Shown: positions 6,773 through 17,893, counted from the stretch's first letter. The stretch: 19,213 bases of DNA from Alphaproteobacteria bacterium (GCA_005883115.1 VAZQ01000342.1:1-19213), one strand, 5' to 3'. The notes: a model not told the origin generated them from the sequence alone. A program made the numbers and translations.

Positions 6773-7252
6773 ATGGCCGAAACCATGCAGTCGCTCGATC
6801 AACTCTCCGCGCTCAAGCCGGCTGCGGCACCGGAGGCGCCGAAATACGTACAAAAGCTCGACAAGCAAGGGCGGGCTTATGCCACCGGCAAGCGCAAGGA
6901 CGCGGTGGCGCGAGTTTGGGTCAAGCCGGGGGCCGGCAGGATCATGGTCAATACGCGCGATGTGGAGGTCTATTTCGCGCGCCCCGTGCTGCGCATGCTG
7001 ATCCAGCAGCCGCTGGTGGCGACCAATCGCACCGGCCAATACGACGTCATTTGTACTGTTTCGGGCGGAGGCTTGTCGGGGCAAGCGGGTGCTGTGCGCC
7101 ACGGGATTTCGAAGGCGTTGATGAATTACGAGCCGGATCTGCGTGGCGCATTGAAGCGGGGCGGTTTCATCACCCGCGATGCCCGCGTGGTCGAGCGCAA
7201 AAAGTATGGCAGGGCCAAAGCGAGGCGTTCGTTCCAGTTCTCGAAACGCTAG
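6773..7252 (+). CDS. rpsI: 30S ribosomal protein S9 (uS9)
   Basis: A 159-residue small-subunit protein whose C-terminal tail reaches toward the P-site tRNA. The core runs from YATGKRKDAVARVWVKPG through VEVYFARPVLRMLIQQPLV and SGGGLSGQAGAVRHGISKAL to ERKKYGRAKARRSFQFSKR; the Ser-Lys-Arg ending is diagnostic. An N-terminal extension of about 30 residues is normal in Hyphomicrobiales. GTG 6767 overlaps the rplM stop, but it lies too close to the GGAG site, whereas ATG 6773 lies nine bases from it and gives the usual MAETMQSLDQ start. Cotranscribed with rplM. No convincing U-tailed terminator follows on this strand; a pyrimidine tract does. Confidence 0.97.
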   Translation: MAETMQSLDQLSALKPAAAPEAPKYVQKLDKQGRAYATGKRKDAVARVWVKPGAGRIMVNTRDVEVYFARPVLRMLIQQPLVATNRTGQYDVICTVSGGGLSGQAGAVRHGISKALMNYEPDLRGALKRGGFITRDARVVERKKYGRAKARRSFQFSKR

Positions 7253-7317
7253 AGCGTCAGAACCTATGGAAAGAGTTCCCCCTCCCCCTCCTCCTCTCGA
7301 ATCGCGCTGACGTTTCC

Positions 7318-7347
7318 TCAAGAAAAAGGGCGCCGCAGAGGCGCCCC
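7318..7347 (-). terminator. Intrinsic terminator of glnA
   Basis: On the minus strand the perfect stem GGGCGCC/GGCGCCC (7346-7340 with 7334-7328, five-base loop) is followed at once by TTTTTCTTGA. This is a textbook Rho-independent terminator 37 bases beyond the glnA stop. It has no U-run in the plus direction, so it would serve rpsI poorly. Confidence 0.85.
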
Positions 7348-7354
7348 TGAAGGT

Positions 7355-7372
7355 GCATCGCGGGTGCGATGC
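7355..7372. repeat. Second perfect hairpin after glnA
   Basis: GCATCGC and GCGATGC form a perfect seven-base stem with a GGGT loop, between the glnA stop and its U-tailed terminator. It may add to termination or protect the 3' end of the mRNA. No further role is apparent. Confidence 0.6.
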
Positions 7373-7383
7373 TTGGGAGGACG

Positions 7384-8790
7384 CTACGCCGAATAATACA
7401 TTTCGAATTCGACCGGGTGCGGAGTGTGCTCGAAGCGGATGACCTCGCTCATCTTGAGATCGATATAGGCGTCGATGAAGTCGTCGTCGAAGACGCCGCC
7501 CGCCTTGAGAAAGTCGCGGTCCTTGTCGAGATAACCGAGCGCCTCACGTAGCGAGCCGCACACCGTGGGGATTTGCTTGAGCTCTGCAGGCGGCAGATCG
7601 TAAAGATCCTTGTCGATCGGCGAGCCCGGGTTGAGCTTATTCTTGATACCGTCGAGCCCGGCCATCAGCATCGCGGCGAATCCGAGATACGGATTGGCGA
7701 GCGGATCCGGGAAGCGGACTTCAACGCGCCGGCCGTTGGGCGAAGAGGCGAGCGGGATACGGCACGAGGCCGAGCGGTTGCGCACCGAATAGGCCAGCAG
7801 CACCGGCGCTTCGAAGCCAGGGACCAGTCGCTTATACGAGTTGGTTGTTGGATTGGTGAACGCGTTGATGGTCCGCGCATGCTTAATCACGCCGGCAATG
7901 TAATGGAGCGCTGTTTCGGATAGATCGGCATATTTGTTGCCGGCGAGGATGGGCTTGCCACCCTTCCAGATCGACTGATGGCAGTGCATGCCCGAACCGT
8001 TATCGCCGTAGACCGGCTTGGGCATGAAGGTCACCGTCTTCCCGTAGATCTGCGCGACCTGCTGGATGCAATATTTGTAGATCTGCGTCTGGTCGGCCAT
8101 CTTCACCATTGGCCCGAACTTCATCCCGAGCTCGTGCTGCGCAGAGCCAACTTCGTGGTGATGCTTTTCGACTTTGACTCCCATGCGGGCCATGGCGCCG
8201 AGCATTTCGGAGCGCATGTCCTGCGCCGTGTCCAGCGGCGGCACCGGGAAGTATCCCTTCTTGAAGCCGATGTGGTGGCCGAGATTGCCGCCTTCGTAAT
8301 CGGTATCCGCGTTGGTGGGAAACTCGACCGAATCGAGCTTGAAGCCGGTATTGTAAGGCTGCGCCGAATATTTGACGTCGTCGAAGATGAAGAACTCGGC
8401 TTCCGGTCCGAAGAATACGGTGTCGCCGACACCCATCGACTTGACCAAGCCCTCGGCCTTGGCAATCGAACGCGGATCGCGATTGTAGGGCTCTCCGGTC
8501 AGCGGCTCGAGGGTGTCGCAAACGAGGACCAGCGTCGTCTCGGCATAGAATGGATCGATGCAGGCGCTCTCCGGGTCGGGCATGAGCTGCATGTCGGATT
8601 CGTGGATCGCCTTCCAGCCGGCGATCGACGAGCCGTCGAACATGATGCCTTCGCTGAAAGTGTCCTCGTCGACCGTGGTGATATCGACGGTGACGTGTTG
8701 CCATTTGCCCCGCGGGTCCGTGAAGCGCAGATCGGCGTACTTCACGTCGTTGTCCTTGATCAGTTTCATCACATCTTTAGCGGTCGTCAT
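7384..8790 (-). CDS. glnA: Glutamine synthetase type I
   Basis: Cytoplasmic dodecameric enzyme that makes glutamine from glutamate, ammonia and ATP, the main ammonium entry reaction. The 468-residue product has the standard GSI-beta length. Visible landmarks are the N-terminal DGSSIAGWKAIHESDM (from residue 52), the metal-site glutamates in FFGPEAEFFIFDD (126-138), EVGSAQHELGMKF, HCHQSIWKGG (ATP and metal side), NSYKRLVPGFEAPV (317-330), NRSASCRIP and EVRFPDP. The adenylylation site is present as Tyr397 in DLYDLPP, at the same number as in E. coli, so control by GlnE is expected. ATG 8790 is preceded by AAAGGGTG. It lies 66 bases after glnB on the same strand and shares its promoter region. 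It ends before a strong intrinsic terminator. Confidence 0.98.
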   Translation of the reverse strand: MTTAKDVMKLIKDNDVKYADLRFTDPRGKWQHVTVDITTVDEDTFSEGIMFDGSSIAGWKAIHESDMQLMPDPESACIDPFYAETTLVLVCDTLEPLTGEPYNRDPRSIAKAEGLVKSMGVGDTVFFGPEAEFFIFDDVKYSAQPYNTGFKLDSVEFPTNADTDYEGGNLGHHIGFKKGYFPVPPLDTAQDMRSEMLGAMARMGVKVEKHHHEVGSAQHELGMKFGPMVKMADQTQIYKYCIQQVAQIYGKTVTFMPKPVYGDNGSGMHCHQSIWKGGKPILAGNKYADLSETALHYIAGVIKHARTINAFTNPTTNSYKRLVPGFEAPVLLAYSVRNRSASCRIPLASSPNGRRVEVRFPDPLANPYLGFAAMLMAGLDGIKNKLNPGSPIDKDLYDLPPAELKQIPTVCGSLREALGYLDKDRDFLKAGGVFDDDFIDAYIDLKMSEVIRFEHTPHPVEFEMYYSA

Positions 8791-8856
8791 GGAACGAACA
8801 CCCTTTCGTCTGCTGCTTGTACTGCCCCGAGGGAGGCGGTGGTGCGCGCCAACGGT

Positions 8857-9195
8857 TCAGATGGCGTCCAAGCCGGATTCGCCGGTTCTGATCCGAATGG
8901 CTTCTTCGACATTCGAGACGAAGATTTTTCCATCGCCGATCCGCCCGGTTTGGGCGGCGCGACGGATCGCCTCGATGGCTTTCTCGACCATGTCGTCGCC
9001 GAGCACAATCTCGATCTTCACCTTGGGGAGAAAATCGACCACATATTCGGCTCCGCGATAAAGCTCGGTGTGCCCTTTCTGGCGTCCGAAGCCCTTCGCT
9101 TCCGTGACAGTGATGCCTTGCAGTCCGACCTCCTGCAGCGCCTCCTTCACCTCGTCGAGTTTGAAAGGCTTAATCACCGCTTCGATCTTCTTCAT
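8857..9195 (-). CDS. glnB: PII nitrogen regulatory protein GlnB
   Basis: A 112-residue trimeric signal protein that senses 2-oxoglutarate and ATP/ADP and is uridylylated by GlnD. It acts on GlnE and NtrB and so sets glutamine synthetase activity and nitrogen gene expression. The sequence is a full-length PII: MKKIEAVIKPFKLDEVKEAL at the N-terminus, TEAKGFGRQKGHTELYRGAE entering the T-loop, the uridylylation tyrosine Tyr51 in EYVVDFLPK, and the B-loop region AAQTGRIGDGKIFV (about 85-98). ATG 9195 follows a strong GGGGAAGGA site. It is the first gene of the glnB-glnA unit, which distinguishes it from GlnK, usually paired with amtB. A sigma-54-type promoter lies about 60-75 bases upstream. Confidence 0.97.
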   Translation of the reverse strand: MKKIEAVIKPFKLDEVKEALQEVGLQGITVTEAKGFGRQKGHTELYRGAEYVVDFLPKVKIEIVLGDDMVEKAIEAIRRAAQTGRIGDGKIFVSNVEEAIRIRTGESGLDAI

Positions 9196-9254
9196 CGCGT
9201 TTCCTTCCCCTGGCTTGCCGCGGGCAGCCCGTCGGCAGTGCCGCGCCCACCGTT

Positions 9255-9270
9255 AGCAGGGTCCATGCCA
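9255..9270 (-). promoter_or_regulatory. Sigma-54 (-24/-12) promoter of glnB-glnA
   Basis: Read on the minus strand, TGGCATGGACCCTGCT matches the sigma-54 pattern TGGCAY-N5-TTGCW, with the GG and GC doublets at the required spacing and one mismatch in the -12 box (CTGC for TTGC). It lies about 60 bases before the glnB ATG. NtrC-activated glnB promoters are known in rhizobia. I did not find a convincing NtrC palindrome just upstream. Confidence 0.6.
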
Positions 9271-9341
9271 AGCCTGTCGAGCACGAAAAACCTGTCGTCG
9301 CTCAGTCCTTTAGCCCACTTGCATCAAGCAGGTTTGGTCCC

Positions 9342-9358
9342 TCCCGGCATAGCCGGGA
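9342..9358. repeat. Perfect palindrome between glnB and nnr
   Basis: TCCCGGC and GCCGGGA form a seven-base perfect inverted repeat around ATA, about 147 bases before glnB and 114 before the NAD(P)H-hydrate repair gene. It has no U-run on either side, so an operator or a simple hairpin is more likely than a terminator. Confidence 0.45.
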
Positions 9359-9471
9359 TTAGAATTTGAGCAATTTGCCTATTTTGTGATCAGTGAGACC
9401 TATCCTGCGCTGCGAACGAAGGAATTAAGCCCGAGTCGCGCGCGCTGGCATGGCACATTACTCTCTGCGCC

Positions 9472-10968
9472 ATGTTTGAGTTGCTCACCACCGCCGAGAT
9501 GGCAGAAGCCGACCGCCGCACCATTGCGGGTGGGCTTGCTGGCATCGAGCTTATGGAAAATGCCGGCCGGGCGGTTGCCGACGCCATCGCCGCGCGGCAT
9601 CCGCCCGGCCAGCACGTCGCAATCGTCGCAGGCCCCGGCAACAACGGAGGCGACGGTTTTGTTGCCGCACGCATCCTGGCAGAGCGGGGATACCGGGTGC
9701 GAACTCTTTTCGTGGGTGATCCCAACCGGCTTAAAGGCGATGCGGCGGTCGCCGCGCAAGGTTGGCGGGGGCCTTCAGCCGCGGCCGCGCCAGCGGGTTT
9801 GACGTCTGCGGAGGTCGTCGTCGATGCGTTGTTCGGCGCCGGCCTCGATCGCCCAGTCGAAGGCCTCGCGCGCGCCATGATCGAGGCGACCAACGCGGCG
9901 TCTTGCGTGTACGCGGTCGATCTGCCGAGCGGGATCAATGGCACAACCGGCGCCGTGATGGGGGTCGCCGTGAACGCCACAGAAACGGTGACGTTCTTCC
10001 GTCGCAAGATCGGTCATGCGCTGCTCCCGGGCCGCCTCCACTGCGGAAAAGTGCGGGTCGCTGACATCGGAATTGCAGCGAAAGTGCTCGATCATGTTGC
10101 ACCAAGCGTCTGGATCAACACACCGGAGCTTTGGCTCAAACGCTTCTCGCCGCCGCGTATCGACGGCCACAAATATGCGCGGGGCCATGCGGTCGTCGTC
10201 TCCGGCGGTCTCGCCTCCACCGGCGGGGCGCGCCTTGCCGCGCGCGCCGCGCTGCGCGCGGGCGCTGGCCTCGTTACCATCGCGACGCCGCGCGAGGCGC
10301 TAGCCGTGAACGCGGCAGCGAGCCTCGCGGTAATGGTGCGTCCGGTCGATGGCGCGGACGAACTTGCCGAGTTCCTCAACGACCGCCGGCGCAATGTCGT
10401 CGTGCTCGGACCGGGGGGTGGAATGGGGCGCCCGATGCGCGAATTGGTTCTCGCGGCACTCGCGGGCGAGCGCGCCGTTGTGCTCGACGCCGATGCGCTC
10501 ACCAGCTTTGCCGGTGAGCCGCAAGCGCTGACAGCGGTCACCCGCGCCCGAACCGGGGCCACAATCATGACCCCTCACGAAGGAGAATTCAGCCGCTTAT
10601 TCAAGGCGTTTTGCAATGACGCTCCCTCTAAACTTGAGAAGGCCCGTAGCGCGGCGAGGCAAACGGGCGCCGTCATCTTGCTCAAGGGTCCCGACACCGT
10701 GGTTGCGGCCCCGGACGGGCGCGCGGCGATTGCTGAGAATGCGCCGGCTTGGCTCGCGACCGCCGGGTCGGGTGACGTGCTTGCAGGCATGGTTGCCGCC
10801 TGTCTCGCGCAGGGGATGCCAGCATTCGAGGCCACGGCCGCGGCGGTCTGGCTGCACGGGGAGGCGGGCGTGGCCGCCGGCCCGGGGCTGATTGCGGAGG
10901 ACCTATCGGAGGCCGTGCCGGCAATTTATCGCCGACTGTTCGATCAACTCGGCGTTAGACGTGGCTAG
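9472..10968 (+). CDS. nnr: Bifunctional NAD(P)H-hydrate epimerase / ADP-dependent dehydratase
   Basis: Metabolite-repair enzyme of 498 residues with two fused domains. The N-terminal YjeF_N domain (about 1-215) interconverts the R and S forms of hydrated NAD(P)H; it shows GPGNNGGDGF (residues 54-63), the conserved aspartate in VVVDALFGAGL (116-126) and AVDLPSG (148-154). The C-terminal YjeF_C domain (about 225-490), of the ribokinase-like fold, uses ADP to dehydrate the S form; it shows HKYARGHAVVVSGG, the LGPGGG loop, IMTPHEGEFSRL, and AGSGDVLAGM with the catalytic Asp435. Length and domain order match E. coli YjeF/Nnr. ATG 9472 gives the usual start, FELLTTAEMAEAD. In many Hyphomicrobiales this gene follows glnB divergently, as here. 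Confidence 0.95.
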   Translation: MFELLTTAEMAEADRRTIAGGLAGIELMENAGRAVADAIAARHPPGQHVAIVAGPGNNGGDGFVAARILAERGYRVRTLFVGDPNRLKGDAAVAAQGWRGPSAAAAPAGLTSAEVVVDALFGAGLDRPVEGLARAMIEATNAASCVYAVDLPSGINGTTGAVMGVAVNATETVTFFRRKIGHALLPGRLHCGKVRVADIGIAAKVLDHVAPSVWINTPELWLKRFSPPRIDGHKYARGHAVVVSGGLASTGGARLAARAALRAGAGLVTIATPREALAVNAAASLAVMVRPVDGADELAEFLNDRRRNVVVLGPGGGMGRPMRELVLAALAGERAVVLDADALTSFAGEPQALTAVTRARTGATIMTPHEGEFSRLFKAFCNDAPSKLEKARSAARQTGAVILLKGPDTVVAAPDGRAAIAENAPAWLATAGSGDVLAGMVAACLAQGMPAFEATAAAVWLHGEAGVAAGPGLIAEDLSEAVPAIYRRLFDQLGVRRG

Positions 10969-10978
10969 TTCAGGCGCC

Positions 10979-11128
10979 TCAGTTCACCTTGATGCCGGCG
11001 GATTTCACGAGTTGCGTGTTGGTTCCGATCTCACGACGCACCAGCGCCTCGAATTGCTCGGAAGTCAGCGGCATGGGATCGACGCCGAACTCACTGAGCT
11101 TTTGGCGAATGGCTGGGTGCTGGAGCGC
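10979..11128 (-). pseudogene. C-terminal remnant of a Bug/TctC-family solute receptor
   Basis: The 49 codons read ALQHPAIRQKLSEFGVD, then SEQFEALVRREIGTNTQLVK and end SAGIKVN followed by a stop. This is the typical end of tripartite tricarboxylate transporter periplasmic receptors (Bug family), which usually finish with a position like LGAEP, then EEFAAFIRAE and VVK.SG.K.D. Full-length members have about 320 residues; here everything before this tail is missing, and the same frame continues upstream only into sequence antisense to tRNA-Leu. No signal peptide or start can belong to it. I read it as a decayed gene left ten bases beyond the nnr stop. The family call rests on a short segment. Confidence 0.6.
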
Positions 11129-11193
11129 CCCAAAACCCGCGATCAGAAGGCCCGACACACGCCTATTTTTTCGTGCGCCTCGCGCTTTGACCA

Positions 11194-11202
11194 TGATATA
11201 AG
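11194..11202 (+). promoter_or_regulatory. Candidate extended -10 promoter of tRNA-Leu
   Basis: TGATATAAG at 11194-11202 fits an extended -10 element (TGN followed by TATAAG) about 42 bases before the mature tRNA. No clear -35 box is present at 17 bases. Inference from motif and position. Confidence 0.35.
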
Positions 11203-11244
11203 CCGCGCCGCCCGGCCCCAGCGCAAGTCGGCTGTTTCCTTGAG

Positions 11245-11329
11245 GCGGGCGTGGCGGAACTGGTAGACGCGCGGGATTTAGGTTCCCGTGACGAAAGTCG
11301 TGGGGGTTCAAATCCCTCCGCCCGCACCA
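11245..11329 (+). tRNA. tRNA-Leu (anticodon UAG)
   Basis: An 85-base type II tRNA with an encoded CCA end. The acceptor arms GCGGGCG and CGCCCGC pair over seven bases. The anticodon stem CGGGA/TCCCG encloses TTTAGGT, giving anticodon UAG, which reads CUN leucine codons. A long variable arm, as expected for leucine, precedes the T arm (GGGGG, loop TTCAAAT, CCCTC with one G-U pair). It stands alone between the Bug remnant and tig. Confidence 0.96.
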
Positions 11330-11384
11330 CGCCGCGATCAAAGCGCCTCGACCGGGTTGGGCCAATGCGGCGAACTTGGCCGAG

Positions 11385-11408
11385 GGCCAAACAGTAGGCC
11401 AAACAGTA
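11385..11408 (+). repeat. Perfect tandem 12-base duplication before tig
   Basis: GGCCAAACAGTA occurs twice in direct contact, at 11385-11396 and 11397-11408, ending nine bases before the tig ATG. It occupies the place where a ribosome binding site would lie, and neither copy contains one. Confidence 0.9.
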
Positions 11409-11417
11409 GTCTGTCAG

Positions 11418-12782
11418 ATGGAAGTCACCGAGACGCTATCCGAAGGCCTCAAGCGCGAATTCCAGGTCCAGGTACCCGCCGCCGACCTTGAGGCGCGCGT
11501 GGTCGAGCGGCTGGGGGAGCTCAAGGATCGCGTCCAGTTGCGCGGATTCCGTCCCGGCAAGGTCCCAGTCACCCACCTGAGGAAGATCTACGGCAAGGCG
11601 GTGATGGCCGAGACCATCGAGGCGGTGATCCGTGAGTTCAACGCCAAAATCGTCAGCGAGCGCGGTCTCAAGCTCGCTATGGAACCCAAGGTCACGATTC
11701 CGAACGAAGATACCGCCGTCGAAAAGGTGATCGGCGGGCAATCCGATCTTGCCTACACGCTTGCGTTGGAGATCTTGCCCAAGATCGAGCTGGCGGATTT
11801 TAAGGGGATGAAGCTCGAGCGGCAGGTAGCAGAGGTCACTGACGCGCAGCTCAACGAAGCAATCGAGAGGATTGCCGAACAGAACCGGCCGTTTGCGGCC
11901 AAACCCGAGGGGGCGAAAGCCGAAAAGGGCGATCGCGTCGTTATCGATTTCGCGGGCAGGATCGACGGCGCCGCTTTCGAAGGCGGCACCGGCGGCGATG
12001 TCGGCGTCAATATTGGAGGCGGGACCTTCCTGCCGGGATTCGAGGACCAGCTCATCGGTATGGCGGCCCGCGAAACGCGCGTGGTGAAGATCACATTCCC
12101 CGAGAATTACGCCAACGCGCAGCTTGCGGGAAAAAACGCGGAATTTGACGTGACGGTGAAGTCGCTCGAAGCCCCGGGCAAAGTCACCATCGACGACGCA
12201 TTTGCGAAGTCGTTGGGATTGGAATCGCTTGAGAAGCTCAAGGATGCGGTTAAAGGACGGCTGCAGCAAGAGCACGCGGCGCTCAGCCGCCAGAAACTCA
12301 AACGCCAACTTCTCGATCGGCTGGACGAGATGCACCAATTCGCTCTGCCGCCCACTCTCGCCGAGGATGAGTTCAAGAACGTGTGGAGCACGGTCGAGAA
12401 CGACCTGAAGGCGCAGGGCCGCACCTTTGCGGATGAAGGGACGACCGAGGAAAAGGCGCGCGAGGAATACCGCGGCATTGCGGAGCGAAGAGTGCGCCTT
12501 GGCCTGGTGCTCGCGGAAATCGGCGAGAAAAATAAGATCTCGGTTACCGAGGACGAGATCACGCGCGCCATCGTCGAACGCGCCCGCCAACTGCCCGGGC
12601 GCGAGCAGGAGATCTGGGAATACTACCGCAAGAATCCTGCTGCGGTGGCGGCAGTACGGGCCCCGATGTTCGAAGAGAAAGTAGTTGATTTCCTCATCGA
12701 GCTCGCCACCGTGAGCGAAAAGCAAGTCTCGCGCGAGGACCTTCTCAAGGACGAGGAGGACGAAAAAAGCGGTGCGGGATAA
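11418..12782 (+). CDS. tig: Trigger factor, ribosome-associated chaperone and prolyl isomerase
   Basis: Chaperone that docks at the ribosomal exit tunnel and shields nascent chains. The 454-residue product has the three standard parts. The N-terminal ribosome-binding domain has the signature GFRPGKVP at residues 43-50. An FKBP-type prolyl isomerase domain at about 150-245 reads GDRVVIDFAGRIDGAAFEGG, then FLPGFEDQLIGM. The C-terminal helical substrate-binding arms are rich in Glu, Lys and Arg. MEVTETLSEGLKREFQV at ATG 11418 is the usual alphaproteobacterial start; the frame is open to 11376, but the extra residues are encoded by the tandem repeat. No Shine-Dalgarno sequence precedes ATG 11418. 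It heads the tig-clpP-clpX-lon neighbourhood, conserved in many bacteria. Confidence 0.97.
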   Translation: MEVTETLSEGLKREFQVQVPAADLEARVVERLGELKDRVQLRGFRPGKVPVTHLRKIYGKAVMAETIEAVIREFNAKIVSERGLKLAMEPKVTIPNEDTAVEKVIGGQSDLAYTLALEILPKIELADFKGMKLERQVAEVTDAQLNEAIERIAEQNRPFAAKPEGAKAEKGDRVVIDFAGRIDGAAFEGGTGGDVGVNIGGGTFLPGFEDQLIGMAARETRVVKITFPENYANAQLAGKNAEFDVTVKSLEAPGKVTIDDAFAKSLGLESLEKLKDAVKGRLQQEHAALSRQKLKRQLLDRLDEMHQFALPPTLAEDEFKNVWSTVENDLKAQGRTFADEGTTEEKAREEYRGIAERRVRLGLVLAEIGEKNKISVTEDEITRAIVERARQLPGREQEIWEYYRKNPAAVAAVRAPMFEEKVVDFLIELATVSEKQVSREDLLKDEEDEKSGAG

Positions 12783-12791
12783 GACTCCCAG

Positions 12792-12819
12792 CCCGCGTGA
12801 GCAAAGCGACATGCGGGCC
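12792..12819 (+). terminator. Hairpin after tig, possible terminator
   Basis: GCCCGCGTG at 12792-12800 pairs with CATGCGGGC at 12811-12819 over nine bases, including one G-U pair, around a ten-base loop, starting nine bases after the tig stop. No U-run follows, so it may be a weak terminator or an mRNA-stabilising stem before the clpP promoter. Confidence 0.4.
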
Positions 12820-12888
12820 TGTCTGGCTTAGACTAATGGTTGCGGGCCTCCCGTCGCTTCAGGCGGTCGACCCAGCTACGAGACGCGG

Positions 12889-12915
12889 CTTGTGGCAGCG
12901 CAGCGCGTGTATATC
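12889..12915 (+). promoter_or_regulatory. Candidate promoter of clpP, possibly heat-shock type
   Basis: CTTG at 12889-12892 and TATATC at 12910-12915 are 17 bases apart and lie about 57 bases before the clpP start. CTTG followed by an AT-rich -10 box recalls RpoH promoters of Alphaproteobacteria, which would suit clpP. The match is by eye and partial. Confidence 0.4.
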
Positions 12916-12971
12916 TTCAAGAGAGTATCGAAATGTGCGTCATCGCGGCCCCGACGAGAACAGGCTGAGCC

Positions 12972-13604
12972 ATGCGTGATCCCCACGACACCTACATGAA
13001 TACGCTCGTGCCGATGGTGGTCGAGCAAACCAATCGCGGCGAGCGAGCCTACGACATCTTCTCACGGCTTCTTAAGGAGCGGATCATCTTTATCAGCGGG
13101 GCGATCGAGGACGTGACCGCGACACTGGTCGTCGCTCAGCTTCTGTTCCTGGAGGCGGATAACCCGAAGAAAGAAATCGCGATGTACATCAACTCGCCGG
13201 GAGGCGTGGTCACCTCCGGGCTCGCGATTTATGACACCATGCAATTCGTCCGGCCGGCGGTGTCGACCTTGTGCATCGGCCAAGCTGCTTCGATGGGTTC
13301 GTTGCTGCTCGCCGCAGGGCGCAAGGACATGCGCTTTGCCTTGCCCAATTCCAGGATCATGCTGCACCAGCCGTCCGGCGGCTTCCAGGGACAGGCGACC
13401 GACATCATGCTGCACGCCCAAGAGATCCTGAACCTGAAGCGGCGACTGAACGAAATCTACGTAAAGCATACTGGTCAGCCGCTGAAGAAGATCGAGGACG
13501 CGCTCGAGCGTGATTATTTCCTGACCGGCGAGATGGCGGTGGAATGGGGGGTGGTCGACAAGGTGATCGATAAACGGCCTGAGGATGCGTCGAAGGCTGC
13601 GTGA
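12972..13604 (+). CDS. clpP: ATP-dependent Clp protease proteolytic subunit
   Basis: Serine peptidase subunit that forms the two-ring, 14-mer chamber capped by ClpX or ClpA. The 210-residue protein carries the full catalytic triad: Ser107 in GQAASMGS, His132 in MLHQPSGG and Asp181 in ALERDYFL, with the same spacing as E. coli ClpP (25 and 74 residues after the serine). VEQTNRGERAYDIFSRLLKE near the N-terminus and YINSPGGVVTSGLAIYDTM (72-90) are family hallmarks. A short propeptide may be removed. ATG 12972 gives the MRDPHDTYMNTLVPMVVEQT start usual in rhizobia. clpX follows after 266 bases, so the pair may be partly independently transcribed. Confidence 0.97.
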   Translation: MRDPHDTYMNTLVPMVVEQTNRGERAYDIFSRLLKERIIFISGAIEDVTATLVVAQLLFLEADNPKKEIAMYINSPGGVVTSGLAIYDTMQFVRPAVSTLCIGQAASMGSLLLAAGRKDMRFALPNSRIMLHQPSGGFQGQATDIMLHAQEILNLKRRLNEIYVKHTGQPLKKIEDALERDYFLTGEMAVEWGVVDKVIDKRPEDASKAA

Positions 13605-13870
13605 TTGGCCGGTCGTGCGGATGCGGTGCCCGGCTTTGGCAGCTTCGAACCCGCCCCAAAGTCGACATGGAACTGGATTTTGATTGATTAATAAAACCTT
13701 GATTGAATCGGCGCTACCGTGGTTCGCTAGGGTGATTTGGCGAGGTTGGAGGATCAAAAACCCTGGAGGCGTGTGACATTGGTGCTACGGACTCTTAAAA
13801 GAGCGCCTGTTATGGTGGGCGGCAAGGCGGTTGGTTCGCGCGCGGGGTGGCCAGCCGGCGGAGACATGGA

Positions 13871-15100
<1,230 letters not shown>

Positions 15101-15421
15101 GCGGGTTTGCAACCGCTGCGCAGGGCAGGCTTCTCGATTCGCCTGATGGCGCCGCCGCCGGTCACCGCCAAGGGCGCTATTTCGTTGAATTTTCGGGTTT
15201 ACTTGACACGGCGGCGGGCCGTGGCCACCTATGATGCGGAGCGACAAGCGTACGAACTATCTATCGAAATTCCCGGGGAGGGTTCCTATCCCAACCCTTC
15301 GGAGCACACGGTAGGGCCTAGCAGCGAGCCGTGTTGCCCTTACCGGCCCACTTCGGCACTCGACCGTGACGCCGATCGAGCGGGTCATGGACGAGGGGCA
15401 CAACAATAAGGATTTCGGGCC
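15101..15421. other. 321-base gap between clpX and lon
   Basis: No convincing gene. An open frame of 100 codons (15107-15409) has no family resemblance and no good ribosome binding site. The gap holds a TTGACA-based promoter candidate near 15203 and leaves a leader of roughly 180 bases before lon. No U-tailed terminator for clpX is evident. Confidence 0.6.
15202..15235 (+). promoter_or_regulatory. Candidate promoter of lon, possibly heat-shock type
   Basis: CTTGACA at 15202-15208 contains a perfect -35 hexamer. Seventeen bases later comes CACCTATGAT: CACCTA is at the sigma-70 distance, while TATGAT at 15230-15235 looks better but is 21 bases away. CTTGAC-N17-CCACCTAT also resembles heat-shock promoters, which control lon in many bacteria. 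The boxes are seen; the sigma factor is inference. Confidence 0.45.
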
Positions 15422-17836
<2,415 letters not shown>

Positions 17837-17860
17837 GCGAGCGCAGGACGCAAAAGGGAT

Positions 17861-17893
17861 AAGGGCGGCGTTTCCAAGCGCCGCCCTTTCTTT
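17861..17893 (+). terminator. Intrinsic terminator of lon
   Basis: AAGGGCGGCG at 17861-17870 pairs perfectly with CGCCGCCCTT at 17879-17888 (ten bases, eight-base loop) and runs into TCTTT, starting 25 bases after the lon stop. A clear Rho-independent terminator. Confidence 0.88.

Noticed and set aside
7978..9369. 463-codon open frame antisense to glnA and glnB
   Set aside because: Its sequence is the shadow of two fully recognised genes and it crosses their boundary, so it is not a gene.
11129..11365. N-terminal part of the frame that contains the Bug remnant
   Set aside because: It reads antisense through tRNA-Leu (the familiar RRDLNPHDFRHGNLNPARLP-type artefact), so it cannot be the receptor's own N-terminus.
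11436..12812. 458-codon open frame antisense to tig
   Set aside because: It mirrors trigger factor codon by codon in a GC-rich genome and has no family features; tig on the other strand is certain.
15107..15409. 100-codon frame between clpX and lon
   Set aside because: No family resemblance or good ribosome binding site, and it covers the probable lon promoter; more likely leader sequence.
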